A stretch of DNA of 64,000 bases, from positions 10,738,155 to 10,802,154 of the forward strand of contig NC_086365.1 in the NCBI RefSeq assembly GCF_036324505.1. Reading direction: 5' to 3'. The position numbers and the translations under genes are program-made. Source of the DNA: Eleginops maclovinus. Its lineage: Eukaryota; Chordata; Actinopteri; Perciformes; Eleginopidae. This document shows, piece after piece, positions 19,691 to 38,895 of this stretch (positions within the stretch are counted from its first letter, which is position 1; every line of letters starts with the position of its first letter). The notes under the pieces were generated by a model. That model was given only the letters and a program-made list of their open reading frames with translations, was not told where the DNA came from and made no database searches.

Positions 19691-19717
19691 ACCTTTTTAA
19701 AGAGTAATAAATGGAAC

Positions 19718-20704
<987 letters not shown>

Positions 20705-20829
20705 CACCGTGTTATTGTCAGTAAATCTCTTTCTCTTCACTAGGGTTGCTCGGGTCTCTGATGGGTATCCACTCTTCAGTAGAGCCACCTCTCACGGGAC
20801 GCTTGTAGGTCAGCTGCTATTTTCACACG

Positions 20830-20836
<7 letters not shown>

Positions 20837-20863
<27 letters not shown>
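20837..20863. repeat. (CA)n microsatellite, 27 bp
   Basis: Perfect short CA run inside a longer degenerate CA-rich stretch (about 20823-20885), opposite in orientation to the TG array 130 bp upstream. Confidence 0.9.
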
Positions 20864-20885
20864 AGCACACGCACACATACACACA

Positions 20886-24167
<3,282 letters not shown>

Positions 24168-24255
24168 CTCAGTGGGAGCACATCATCTGTCACCCAGGGC
24201 CCAGGCGGAGGGGCGACAGATTGTCCTCGCGGTGTTCCTTCAGGTCCCATTGCTC

Positions 24256-24357
<102 letters not shown>

Positions 24358-24689
24358 ATCTGGCCACTGACATACTGTTCTCATAGTATTCCCTCAGAGT
24401 ACAGGAAGGGCGGTTTCACTGCTTTATCTCAGAGGAATAGTAATACAACACACCATAATTCACAACATTCATGGGGGCACAGAGGTGTTTCCCTGTAGGT
24501 TTGCCAGGGTTGTTTTTCAATTATACATCCAGAACATACACTGACTACTCATTGTGCGCAAATGTATCATCATTTGTATGGCTTTTTCTAATTTGGGCTC
24601 TGTTCCTGGTAGAAAAGCAGAATTACTTTACGCATCAACGTGAGCGTTTCACATCAACGCAGTAAGCAACACTAGGGAGATTTGCCACG

Positions 24690-24960
24690 ACCAAACACAT
24701 CAAAAAGGGATCACTATTTGCGGCGCTGAACAAATGAATCTCACATCCATCTGCTGCTATACAATATGGCATAGTGGGGAGATCAAAACGCCAGCGTGAC
24801 GTATTTAACTGTCATAAAACAGCCACATCAATTAAACATCAAGAGCACGCATTCTATAGCCTGACCCAGGGATAATCAGAGTGTTTCAGAATCAAAGTGC
24901 TGCTCAGTAAACGGCAGGCCTTTAAAGATCGTCATCCATAAACATTACCTGGCTTTGTTC
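24690..24960. promoter_or_regulatory. Candidate conserved non-coding element
   Basis: Repeat-free complex block with a CRE-like TGACGT at 24797-24802, CATAAAA and ATCAATTAAAC-type motifs, and little low-complexity sequence. It stands out from its repetitive surroundings. Regulatory function is inferred. Confidence 0.28.
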
Positions 24961-25321
24961 TCCACTCTCTGGGAAACCACACAGACATCCGTACGTTCCT
25001 TTCTCTTTTTCCTATTGCTGTGTGTGCCGCTTTACCTGCTCATGCCCCCTTCTCCTCCTCCTCCTCCTTTTACCTGAGTCTCTGTGCAAAGAGCTACCAG
25101 CGTATTGGCTTGTCTTAACCTCCTTAATGTGCTTTCTGTTCCCCTGTGGAATTCTCTCTCCTTGAAGAGAAAGAAAAAGTGAGATGGAGAACAGAGTTGA
25201 AAGAAGGAGAGAGATAAAGAGCAGGTACTTTCATTAGACCCCCCCTTTCTCCGAGATCTTGGGTTATGGCCAATTAGGCCTATTAGCAACAACAAAACTC
25301 AAGAAAACACAACAAAGCCGG

Positions 25322-25341
25322 TCGGCAGGCAGGCAGGCAGG
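25322..25341. repeat. Short (GGCA)n tetranucleotide repeat
   Basis: About four to five tandem GGCA units. Minor simple repeat. Confidence 0.8.
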
Positions 25342-26203
25342 TAGTTAACGGTGGGAGGAATTGTTATCTCTCCCACCGACAGGAACAAAGAAAACGCTCT
25401 CCAGAGTGCAGAGGAAAGAATTTATACCTCCCAGTGTTCTCAATTCTACAATTAAACTCTTTACTGCAATTTCCTGTTGTCTCCTGAGGGACTCTACAAT
25501 GCACTGCAGTGATTTTTACACCTGCAAAGTGGTGTGTTATGTTATTAACCAAGTTTCAGACAATTGCTCAGAGATGCACACTCTGAGTCTTTTGAGGAGA
25601 GGATGACACGTTGACACAGGATCAGCTCATTGTTTCTCTGTGGCTCGTCATATGTGGCTGATTAATTTACCGAGTCACTTCCTATCACACTGAATATGTC
25701 GGACACAAACAGTTTTCAAATGATTTAATCAAACAGTTGATTTTTTCCCAGACGCTGGCTTAATAAATGCTGTGGGTTTTCACAGAACATCACTGAGGCG
25801 AGAAGTTAGAGGATTAGTAGAGACAAACTTGTGAAATTCGAACAACTACCTGGTTGGAACTGGATTTTGCGGATGTGGCAATACTGTGTCATGAAGAACA
25901 GTGAGTTTGTGGCAGGAGAGAAAAGGATAAGGGCAACTTGGATATCTAGTAAGTCAGAAATATGTATGTCTTCTCGGTCTCTTTCCCCTTATTTCCTTTT
26001 CCTTCTGAATCTCTAGCTCCTTCTTTGTCAGTTTCTTAAGACCCCCTTACTCCACGAACGCGTCACGCTCCGTATAGAATCCATTAACTCGACATGCCGA
26101 TACACAACCATCACCCAGATGGGAGTCAAGTGTGTGTTGTGTGAGCGTCATGTCGAGGCAGAAGGAGATGCAATCAAATAGAGATGTGCGGAACAAAACG
26201 GGC

Positions 26204-26262
26204 GAAGGGTGGAGGAGGAAGAGGAGGGAGGGAGGGAGAGATGGAGGGAGTAGGCAGGGAGG
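26204..26262. repeat. Purine-rich (GGA/GGGA) tract
   Basis: Nearly all purine, built of GGAGGA and GGGA units. Confidence 0.8.
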
Positions 26263-26467
26263 TAAACTAAATGTGACATCTCATATTTGACTTTTCACTT
26301 CCCATTTAGTTGACACGCCCAAGATAAGTGGAGGAAAGATTACTGTTCTCATTCTGTTAGACAAAGGCCCGTGTGTGTGAGTGCATTTGTTGTTTCAGGC
26401 ATGTAAATACTACGCCTAGACCCTTTAGCTCATTCTCCTATGTGACTGATGGTAAATAAATGGGTTG

Positions 26468-28959
<2,492 letters not shown>

Positions 28960-29105
28960 GAGATGATGGAGAGAAAGAGAGCAGGAGTCAGAAGAGAGGG
29001 CGGACGCGAGGCGAAATAGATTCAGAAAAAGGTGGGGGTGTAAGGAGACAAGTAGTCTTTCTGTTGAAGAAAAGGAAGGGTTCAAAGAAGAGAAAGGGAA
29101 ATGAT
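28960..29105. repeat. Purine-rich low-complexity tract
   Basis: Dominated by GAGA, AAGG and GGA units, degenerate rather than tandem. It is followed within 200 bp by a pyrimidine-rich tract. Confidence 0.65.
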
Positions 29106-29139
29106 GTGTCTCTAGAACAATGCTAGCAGCTGGGGGGGA

Positions 29140-29270
29140 TTGTGTCCGGTCAGACCAGCACTGAGACGCTAAAGAGGACTTAATGACAGCCGACAAGTGC
29201 AATTAATAATTAAAGCAGCAGCCGACGGTCCTGCAGCGAGCATGTGACGATAACTGAGGTTACACTTCCC
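29140..29270. promoter_or_regulatory. Candidate conserved non-coding element
   Basis: Complex sequence with TAATTAAA at 29207-29214, TTAATGAC, and a balanced GC-rich end, between a purine-rich tract and a pyrimidine-rich tract. The motif content suggests a homeodomain-responsive element; this is inference. Confidence 0.28.
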
Positions 29271-29279
29271 TGACAAGCC

Positions 29280-29530
29280 GACTATCCTGCCCTTCCACCT
29301 CCCTTCCTCTTTACTCACATAGTCATCTTTTCACTTTTCCTCTCCTCTTATCACTCTCCCTCCTTTGTCGCTTCCTCCCCCTCTCTGTCTGTCTGTGTAA
29401 TTTTGGCACTTATGTTCATACCGCACCCCTGCCCCCAACCCTGCCCTCTGTCGCTTCATCCATCACCCATCCGCTCTGTCTTTCTCCCCTCCATCTTTCT
29501 TGCTCTCTCACCCCTCCCGCCACCCTTGAG
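29280..29530. repeat. Pyrimidine-rich low-complexity tract
   Basis: About 250 bp dominated by CTCC, CCTT and TCTC units with few purines. No strict period. Confidence 0.65.
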
Positions 29531-29689
29531 CAGCCGTCACTATCAGGTGTTGACGAGTTGCCCTACTTGATATTCATGGATGAAATTATTTGTGTGTGCG
29601 TGTGTGTGTGTGTGCGTCAGGGGGGCTTACAGGAGAGGGAGGTGATGGTACGGGTATGTGTGTGCTGGTTAGGAATGGGGGTTGGAGGG

Positions 29690-30260
29690 TGTACAGGGTG
29701 TACATGAAGCATCATTACCATATCAAAGACATGCTAGGCTTTCTGTCCTAATGGTAATTACACTGCCCACAATTGGCGCTCACTGCTCGGATCACAACAA
29801 GAAGGAAAAAAAAATTGATGGAGGGATGAGGAGGAGGGATATTAAAGGGAAGTGGAGGGGGGTACAATTGGCTGGGGCTTTCAGGTTATGTTAATACCGC
29901 TCATCTATTTAATTAGTGGCTGGCGTTGGTCTTTGTTTACATCTGACGTGCCCCTTCTAGGAGAGACAGATGAGAGAGAGAACGGTGAGGGTGAGCGAGA
30001 ATGAACGTGTATCAGAAAACAGAACAAGAGAGACGGGGAAGGAGGATAGCAGAGTGGTTTTCGGGGGCCGGGTGGTGGGATGGCAGGAGCGGGCTGTGAC
30101 TGCGCCTCTTGAAGCCGTAATGAGGTCCGCTGTGGATGGACTTTTGATAGGCCTTCTGGCTCCACCTTATTCGCCAGTCTCTGGAGCCAGGCGGGCACAG
30201 GGAATCAGCTCTTTCTCCAGCCAGGAATAATGCCCGCCTCTCGGCCTTCCTGTTTCTCTG
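29690..30260. promoter_or_regulatory. Candidate regulatory cluster
   Basis: Three complex sub-blocks (about 29695-29800, 29880-29950 and 30100-30255) separated by purine-rich sequence. They carry GGTAATTACACTG, TTAATTAGTGGC and TTTGTTTAC (forkhead-like) motifs. Conservation not testable here. Confidence 0.25.
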
Positions 30261-32699
30261 ACTGTGTGAAGAGCTGATTGGCTGACTACCTGACTCCCTG
30301 CCAAACTGAGGGACTAGATGAGTAGATGAGAGTGAAACTGACCCATGGACTTGATGACTTTCAGTTCCATGACTGATAAGAGACACTACAGTACGCACTC
30401 TGGCCTTTAGACACGGTTCTCTGACTTCTCTGACCATGGCCAAAGTGTCCAAACCTGTCGGACGTAACCTCCCCTCAATCTCAGATTCTGTTAGATGATT
30501 CTGATCAGCTCTTTTTTTGAAGCATATTGAAGTGGCTTGGTGAAAGGCTGATGGTTACCTGACCAACTGTTCACCAGAATTTAGATTTCTGTTGGTTTTT
30601 GGTAACAATGATGGTAATAAGTGATTATCAGGAAATGTCGTTCAAGGGTTTTATTTTTAATATTACAGTAACTGCAATGGTGTGTTACCCGACCAATCAA
30701 CTAACTCAGTTACTGTAGTTACTAAGCAGACTGGCTTCAATGGAGTTACCATGTGTAAGTGTTGGGGACTTTCTTTCCAGCCCATATTTGGCTAAAAGAT
30801 CTTTGGGTTTGACTTTGCATGTAATTTGCCTATACATTTCAGGTGGTATGCTTGAATGCGCACATTTCTGCCTAGTCTTTGTAATGTGAATGTTTTGGCT
30901 GTTGAATACCTGTGTGTGCATCTGTATGCACTTTTTAAAAAGGGGACTTGTGATGGGTATTGTAATAGAGCCCATTTTACTGTGCTCTCAGGGGAAAGTG
31001 AACAGGGAAATGAGAGTAAAATGAGAGGGAAATGAGGATTCTTGCTTCTGTTAGAGTAAGCTATCATATCTTGTCTGCACATTTTTGATGGCAGTGGCAG
31101 TTGTCTCTAGGTGTGATCAGTCAAGGCCTCAGCCAACTTTTATTGTAGCATATATCAGCAAATCTACAAACAATCTGGCAGAAAACAATTGCAATACATA
31201 TTGAAATGTACCCTAAATATATATGTTTGTGTGTGTTTGTGCACAAGTGCATTCTCAATACTGGATGAAGGGTGTTACCTGCATAAAGAATTTGCTGTGA
31301 CATTTTAAAAAAGGTCCAAAAAGCGAGAATATACACAAACCTACCTTTCACTTCAAAGAGAGACAGATAGAAAAAAAATACCCTTTGGTTCCTAATATTG
31401 CCATTTCACTTAGAAGGACTGAATGACGGGATGCCCACGGTTTACTTGAAAAACACAGAGAATTGTCGCTATCTTCTTCAAGGACCTCCAAGAGCCTCTT
31501 TGAAAAGCACTTGTCTCCCAATTGGGGGTGGGTGGGTGGTGGATGCTCAAGTCAGCTGAAGAAGACTCACAACAAAGCTGCGATGTTTTCTCTTTCAAGT
31601 TGAGATCTTTTAACACGGATAAGAGTAAAGGGAAGTTTAAGAATGAAAAATGGCAAGAAAGAAGAGGGAAAGTAGTATATGTGATAAATTGTAGAGGCAA
31701 TGTATGGTTGAGGGAAAGAGGGACTCTGAGGCAGCTCTGGTAAAAACAGTCAGCAGATGTGCTGTGGGAAATCTGCCTCACTTGTAAACACAGTGGGAAA
31801 GACCGAGGGCCGTGGTTGTTCTAGTACGGAAAAGAGGACAAGAGAGAAGCGCTTGATTGTGCTAAAGGAGAGAAACAAGAGAGAAGAAACAGGGAGAGGA
31901 GCGGGAACAGCCCACATGCTATCACACTGTTTTTAATAACAGTGTAGCGGCGACCCGAGGCCTCCACGTCCACGCAACGGCTGTGCAATGTCTGCTCGGC
32001 GTCTGTGCCACACACAAAAGGGCTCCAATCCAAAAGTCAAGCCATTCTGCTCTGTCTGTCAGCTATAGGCTGCACAGAAACACAAGAAGTCACAGACCTC
32101 TGAAACCTAGGTATGTTAACCCTAGCTCTGAGGCCATGAGTTTCCATTGAAACTAAATGATGACTGCATGCCAATCGATTACTATCTTTTCTTCTCTGTG
32201 CCTCCCCCCACTAAGTGAAACACAAGAGCAAAGTTTAAGCAGCACCACTGCAGAATGACTATAGGAAACACCATTCTGTGACCTACCAAGCTGTTGTGGA
32301 TCACCTCCCTCGATAATAGCACACACCAGTTGAGTAGGCGGTCCTTTGATGTGGCCCCTGAGATGCATTTACACACCCATGTGGTCGAATCGAACCTCAA
32401 TCCATCCTAAATGCACCTCATTCTCGCTTGTACTTTGAGTCGTCCGCTTGTAATCTGATTACCCGAGACTCCAGTTAATGCAAGGCGCCTACAGCGCCAT
32501 AGTCACAACTGGGGGATTACCCTGTCTAACCGAAGCTTTGTAACACTGGAACAACTTCCTCAACGCCCATGGTGCACTGGGGTTAAGAGTCTTGCTCAAG
32601 GCCGCCACAATAACACTCATAGAGGTAGAGTTCCCACAAAACTTGAAACTATAAGATCCTGTTTAAGAAACAACACACTTTAAGCTGATTTGATAAAGA
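30261..32699. other. Mostly unassigned non-coding DNA
   Basis: Unique sequence without a supportable gene. It contains a short motif near 32580-32606 matching a dispersed fish repeat, listed separately. Confidence 0.4.
32575..32610 (-). mobile_element. Fragment of a dispersed fish repeat (TCCTTGAGCAAG type)
   Basis: The minus strand reads CCTTGAGCAAGACTCTTAAC, closely matching a motif I recall as very frequent in percomorph genomes. A plus-strand copy lies at 63744-63776. Only the core is recognisable. Confidence 0.35.
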
Positions 32700-32714
32700 G
32701 TAACTATTATTTTA

Positions 32715-33290
32715 TATATATTAGAGGCTGGGCAAGTTAACACGTTATCGCGATAAACCATGGGTCACATGAGGGGATGGATCAGTATTGGCTTGGGATG
32801 GGCGTCATCACGCGACTCAACCAATGAGAGCATTTATGGAGGGCCTAAGACTGCTGCAGCGCTCACATGACCCGAAACAGACAAGAACTGCCGGGAACCA
32901 AAACATGGAGAAAGGTACCAAACTCTTACGTGGACGTTGATTGAACCAGAGTTATTTGTCACCACTGCAACGTTGAAGGGTAGAGGGGGGCGGTAGTTGT
33001 GAGATTGGGACTCGAGGTAACTGGCAAAAAGGAGCGTTTACTTCCTGATTGGTGGGTTTGGGATTGTGTGGTTCTTATCGCTGGACTTTTGTTACTTGTT
33101 TCTCTATAACGAACTAGATTAAACGTTAATGCCCTGGCAGTGGCAAGCAGCTTTGGTTTTATATTTCATTTGATTACATTAATTCATGTTTAAGTTGAGA
33201 TTTACAATAAATATTGTTTTTACTGAAACCTGTTTGAAATATTTGTATTTAGTTTTGAGGTGTAAAAAAGCCTTGCAGTTTATGACTCAC
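32715..33290. mobile_element. Probable decayed hAT-type DNA transposon fragment
   Basis: It begins with a TAGAGGCTGGGCAAG-like end and an ACGTTATCGCGAT-type stretch, similar to hAT elements I recall from fish. A short segment at 32955-32984 translates in the plus direction as VICHHCNVEG, reminiscent of the Cys-x2-Cys zinc ligands of a BED zinc finger, with stop codons on both sides. AT-rich sequence with AATAAATATTG follows to about 33290. I see no intact transposase and no clear right terminal inverted repeat, so the right boundary is approximate. Confidence 0.38.
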
Positions 33291-33654
33291 TAAAGCGGAT
33301 ATTTTCTGAGTGTAAACAACATGGCGCTGTGATAATGACTGAACTGCGGTCCAGTAGGAGGCGTACTCAGAGCAAGTAGCTCAGCCTCCACCTCCCTCCC
33401 TCCCTCTGTGTATGACTCTCCCTCCATTCCTTTCCCTCACTTCTTCCTCCTCTCCTCACAGTGTATCAAGTGCATCACTCTCTCACACCTCACTTTGCCC
33501 TCGAGAACAGCGCCCCGCTCACGCACACACACACACACTCACACACACACTGTGCACACATGCACAGCAGCACCTCGTCAGCGAGATAAGCAACTTGTGA
33601 CACCAAAGGGTCCGGCTTCTGTCACCCTGCTACCTCGCCTGGACCACATGGCCT

Positions 33655-33865
33655 TGGTGCGGAGAGGAGCGAGAGAACAGAGAGAGGAGTGGGAACAAGA
33701 GTAGGAGGAAGAAAACTCAGGAGCAAAAAAAAAAAAGGAAATGTGATAAAGATGCAGAAGACGAAGAGATGAAAGTGGAAGGGAGACAGATGGGGCCAGA
33801 GAGAGGGAGAGAAAAAGGCAGAGAGACACTGATAATAAAAAAGAGAAAGCGAGCGAGCGGCGGCA
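33655..33865. repeat. Purine-rich low-complexity tract
   Basis: Mostly A and G (GAGAG, GGAGGA, an A12 run near 33726) ending in GCGAGCGAGCGGCGG. Confidence 0.65.
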
Positions 33866-36800
33866 GCAGTGCCAGCAGAGGGACTGTTGTTTTTGGTGCA
33901 TGTTGTCGGTTGGCTTGCCACCAGTTAGCATGAGGCAGATGCAACCGGGAGCGCTTGGTAATTATCACGGTGAACCTCCCTCAGAGCACATGTGCTTTTC
34001 GCTTGCTAATCTTCACAGAAATTCAACGTGGCCAGTCTGGTTTTCAACATTTAACCCCTCTTAAAACAATAGCTATTAAAAAAGGAAAAAGACCAGCAAC
34101 ACACATATTCAAATGTAGGCTTCATTAAGGCTCCTGTGTGTGATTCCTCAAACACATTCCAGATGACACCTTTTTTTGCTGGTTTGTTTGCGAACAACAT
34201 CTCTCCGAAGATCCCTCTCTTCAGTGCGACCGTCATCTCTTATCTTATTGAGTTCAGCGCTCCTTTTCAACAGGTGTCTGTGGATCTCACTGTGGGAGAG
34301 CCGGCTCCTGCAAACTCCTGATAAGCCTCCCTACTCACGACTCACCGATAGAATCTGCATACACCTGCAATCACATGCTCCAGCCAAGTGACAGAAGGGT
34401 TCCCTCGCCGTCTGGCAGAGGCACCTTATCTCCATCAGCTGTGCCTCCCTGCACTTTGAACATAGTATTCAGACACACTTGGACTCACTTTACATAAAAC
34501 TGCAGTCACAGTCACCTTGGTCAAGCTGCCCTTAATGTGCTTAAGCACCCACGCGGTGTATTTAAGATTTAACGGAACTTAATATAACGCTTGTCAGGGC
34601 ATTATCAGATTAACTCGAACTAATGTCACCCAGTACTACAGATTAACTTATGAATTTCATGCTATAAAGTCTTTACAATTTGTGTATTCTAGTGATGTAA
34701 GGAGCCACATGACAGGACATAAGTGCAACATAATCAGAAAAGCTAAGGGGCATTTTTTAAATGGTACGAACGCAATTTTTCTTGGTCAAGGCTGTTGCAA
34801 GACACGTGATGCGGTGTGGCTTTTCATCCCATGCTCTCGTAACTACTGCACACAATGCCTATTGACAGAAAAAATAATTATATATTTAGCAACAACAGAA
34901 CAATAAAGAGAATAGGACAGCTGGGAGACCAGACTCGTCTTGATATGTGTGATCTGCACCTGGATCATAAAAACCATTAGGGTTAGGAGTGTTTCATTTG
35001 ATTATATTATGGAAGAGATTCGATAACAAGCATTATGTATCAGTTCTTAAATCAATGGGCCATTGCTGACTCCGGTGTGTCCGTATTGGATAACTGGGTG
35101 GGAGAGAATGGTGTTAAAAAAGTACTGCCCCCAAATACAATTTTTTATTTGTTTATCATACCAAAAACATAATCCAGTTATTCTATGTTAAAACCATTCA
35201 ACAGTCGGACAAAAGTTCTAATTAGAACATCTTTGGAAAACGTGTCCTCTTTATTGGCTAGACTCCTCAGATATGTAAATAATGTCAGGAACTTTAAACT
35301 TGCTTTAGTGACGCAGAGAATCAATACAGTACTCTGTCAGCAGCGGTAAATCACAAAGAAACATGTGTTGGCGTGTGCACAAATCAAATAGTTTGAACTT
35401 TGTCAGTGACTGCTGTTATCCAACCGGGACATGTCATGATGACAAGCAGAACGACAGTACACACGCAGCCCCAGTAATAGAAAAGCTGTTGAGACATACT
35501 GAAGCAGTTCCACTATCTTAACTTGGATGTACTTCCTCTCATGCTGTACACCCCCCCCCCCCCCCCCCCCTATTTCCTCTCCCTGTTCTCTCTCTGGAGC
35601 CTGACCTCCTGTAAGTACCATGTAATCTTTGCTTCTGGACTAATACTCCAGTCTTTCCCTGCGCAGGTCACCAGTGGCTTTCCATCTTGAACACGTCTGC
35701 GGAGATAGTTGGTTTCCTTTTCACCCCCCCCTTCCCTTTTCTCCTCCACATACACACACCCACAGCTCAACACGGGAGGTTAATGTTGAGCACAGCGAGC
35801 CTTGTTGTACTTGAAAACAAATCACTGCACTGTGGCTTAATAATGTAATGAGTCTTTTTAAGCTGTGCAGACAAGTTGATCCGCTCTGTTACAAATATAG
35901 GAACTTTTTCATTACATGACTACCACCCCCCATTCCTTTCCAAAGTGTTGTTTTTGTTGTCAGCGCGCTAATTCCTAAATAGGTCAATCCCAAAAAAAAC
36001 GATTCGTAGCTGGAACTATCTTAATGTGAAACACAGGAGCACAAAAAACGGATCAGAAAATAGCCAAACATATTATTTAAGCTACTTTCATTCAAAAGCA
36101 CAAGCACACTATGTCCTTACATTTTCTATACCAAAAACAGTCAGCCCAGCAAATGGTCGTTCTTCATGCTAGGAAGGAATATCTGTGAATGTACAGTTTA
36201 GTTTTAACCAAAGAACCAAACCTTGTGTTTTTATTCAGTATTATACACTTTGTTGGAGTCCCTGTAAAACAACAACTTACTGATGAAGGCAAGTATTTCT
36301 TAAAAATAAATCAGATTATATACATATTTTTCACTTTGATTCAAGGAAATTAAATGCAATCATTTCACGCTGATAAATATGTTTTTTTATAGCCTTTTCA
36401 TTCAACCTCTTTTATTCACCTTTATCTTCTATGCTCCAGCCTTTTTTCCCCGTAAATATCTGAGCTGATTTTGGCCATGGCTGCATACTCATTCTCTTTT
36501 ACGTTAAGACCTGAAAAGAATTCTAGGGGGATAATGGGTAAAGACTGGGAGGTCATTGCTGTCTGGGTTTCATCGCTTAGGGAAAGCTTGCGTAACAGAT
36601 ACAACATTGTGTGTTGGACAGCCTATAGCAGAGGCCATTCTCAATCTGCCTCTTTTGTCAGAGGTCTCTGCACCGATATCCAAAGCGTAATATTTCCGCT
36701 CTTTTGTGTCCTTAGAACTCACCGCATCTGAATTCCAGTTCTATTACACGAGGGACAACCTGCGTCCAGGCGCAGTGATTTTCTCCCTTAACAATGCCAG

Positions 36801-37289
36801 TTTTGGTATCTCAAAACTAGGACAGCTCTGACTGGGGCATCCTACCAGTAATTGAGTTCCTTTGCCAGTCATGTGTGGGGTCACTTTTCCTGCAGTCGGG
36901 TGCAGAGAGAGGGGGGCGGGGGGGACCATTGAAATCCAGAAAGCTGGCTGCATTGTTGAGGCTCTGTTTTGGAGAGGCTGTAACAACGGCATGTGAGTCT
37001 TGTGTGGTGGATAATAGACCAGCAGTGCAGTCATTATCTGCCCAAGGACTCCAGAAAGGAGCTTTTAGAACAGATGCTCCCCAAACTCAAGGTTTGTACA
37101 CACGGCACAAAAAGAAAAAGACACAGAGCTGCCTGAAGTATAAAGGACTACCTGGAAATATTCTGCCGTGTGGATGTTTATTCTGTCCTCAAGGCCACCT
37201 CATCCATCTCACCTCACTGTTTCCTCCTCTTTAGGTTAGTCATCAAACTGTTAGCTGAATCCCCTCTCTACGTTTCTGCAATCCTGATT
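33866..37289. other. Unassigned non-coding DNA
   Basis: Unique sequence with a 20-base poly-C (35551-35570), shorter C runs near 35725 and 35930, and AT-rich stretches. Open frames are all under 120 codons and domain-free. Confidence 0.4.
35551..35570. repeat. Poly-C homopolymer, 20 bp
   Basis: Twenty consecutive C residues. Rare in vertebrate DNA; the length may be imprecise because such runs are error-prone in sequencing. Confidence 0.9.
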
Positions 37290-37820
37290 TCCTCTCATTG
37301 CCGCCCTCTCTCTGCTCTGAACCTTGTTCGGTAATGATTAGCGCTCTGTGACGACTGGAATCCTTTTGTTCCGTCTGACACGTTTTATGTCTGAAAGGGA
37401 ACAGAGGGCATTTTTACAATGGCCCTTTATGCCCTGTTAGAAATATATGAGTCTTTTGACGTGGCTAATGGAGGCGCTTTCATGGACCCTCACAAGTAGA
37501 AGTGTATTGAGATGGATTGTCTGGGGCCCACGCAGGCCCTGGTGAACCACGTAGCAAATTGTGTCGGCCCCAGGTCTCTGAGTATTGATCTAACAAGGGA
37601 ACTGAGAGAGAAAGAAAGAAGAATAGAGAGAAAGAACAATCTCCCGTCTTACTGCTAACTAGTTTCTGCTGCCACTCGGGACAGGAGAGCAAGCGAGGTG
37701 AGCTCCCGCTGACAGGCTAAGCCCCGCCCCCGGCTCTGTCGCCTTCTGTCATCGTGACCATCATCATTATCAAGGTGACCATTACTCGCCCTTGTTTCAA
37801 ACACCGTCATTATGGCTCTT
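37290..37820. promoter_or_regulatory. Candidate regulatory cluster
   Basis: Complex sub-blocks at about 37300-37480 and 37700-37815 carry GGTAATGATTAGCG, TTTTATG, a GC-rich CCCCGCCCCC box (about 37722-37732), and GTGACCAT repeated at 37754-37761 and 37775-37782, 21 bp apart. Motifs are seen; enhancer role is inferred. Confidence 0.28.
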
Positions 37821-37834
37821 CAGAACAGAGGCAG

Positions 37835-37960
37835 GGTCAAGAAGGAGGACAGAGGAGGAAGAAAGATAAGCGGAGACAGAAAATAAGGAGGGCCGGACGG
37901 ATGAGAAAGGAAAGGCGAAGAAGATGAGGAGGAGGAAGGGGTGTGATGAAGAATTATGAT
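37835..37960. repeat. Purine-rich low-complexity tract
   Basis: GGA/GAA-rich sequence with few pyrimidines. It creates Arg/Glu-rich artefactual translations. Confidence 0.65.
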
Positions 37961-38067
37961 GAGGAAAAGTGTGATTGGGGAAGGGAGAGAGGAGGAAAGA
38001 CGTGTAGGAATATAAGTGAAATAATTATGGAAGCCACATCACCAAGGGCATATTGTACTGTGGCTTC

Positions 38068-38176
<109 letters not shown>

Positions 38177-38199
38177 AATATATGAATGCACTTCTGTCA

Positions 38200-38350
38200 G
38201 CCAATGTCAGCTCTTGGGTGAAAGGCGGCGTTGGCTTGTGGTCCCTCCACGCCGCTGGGGGTCATGAGATATGAAGTCTCATCGTGGAATTAATTGTCTC
38301 TTTATAATCAGATTAATTAGCAGACGTATGCTTGTCAGGAGCAACCTCCA
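38200..38350. promoter_or_regulatory. Candidate conserved non-coding element
   Basis: Complex block next to the CA tract, with GGAATTAATTGTC and TCAGATTAATTAGCAG motifs (two TTAATT/TAATTA cores within 40 bp). This is homeodomain-type motif density; function is inferred. Confidence 0.3.
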
Positions 38351-38578
38351 ACCCACACACACACACCAACCATGACACCTACCCTCCAACCATCACCGGA
38401 TTGCCCTCGCTTTGTTTCGCTGCCCTCTCTCAACCTCAGTGTGTTCACTTCTCGATTGATGCTTAAGTGTGTGTAAACTGTGTGTGACTGAGTGTGTGTA
38501 ATTGCACATACACTGAAGAAGCCTTGTCTTCAGGAAATACATGTTCATATCTCTTAAAGTATGCATTCTTTTTCCTTC

Positions 38579-38617
38579 TGTGTGTGTGTGTGTGTGTGTG
38601 TGTGCGCGTGTGTGTGC
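38579..38617. repeat. (TG)n microsatellite with CG interruptions
   Basis: TG run of about 25 bp, then CGCG and another short TG run. Confidence 0.93.
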
Positions 38618-38629
38618 GACCTGGGGACG

Positions 38630-38895
38630 GATATCTCCACCGACAGGGGGAACGGAATTATTCCGAGCGTTTAACATCTGAGGCCGCAGAACAAGGCGTG
38701 CAAGTAATACACGGGCCATGAGTTCAATGGTAATACAAGAAAAGGGATTTTTTCCTCCCCTTAAAGAGAACAAGAGGGAGCGAGGTAAATAATTCATTTC
38801 CTTTGGCTCAGGGCACGTCCTATTGTCACCGCCTAACGAGCACAAAGACAGGCGGCCGGCGGGCCTCTTATTGCTTCTGAGCGGCGGAGAGAGGA
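38630..38895. promoter_or_regulatory. Candidate conserved non-coding element, GC/CpG-containing
   Basis: Complex sequence with several CpGs, GGAATTATTCC (palindromic core near 38654-38664), GGTAATAC, GTAAATAATTCATT and a GC-rich GGCGGCCGGCGGGCC stretch (about 38851-38865). No repeat content. Possible enhancer or distal promoter; inference. Confidence 0.28.

Noticed and set aside
30012..30452. 146-codon minus-strand open frame
   Set aside because: Ser/Arg/His-rich translation of purine/pyrimidine-biased DNA; no domain.
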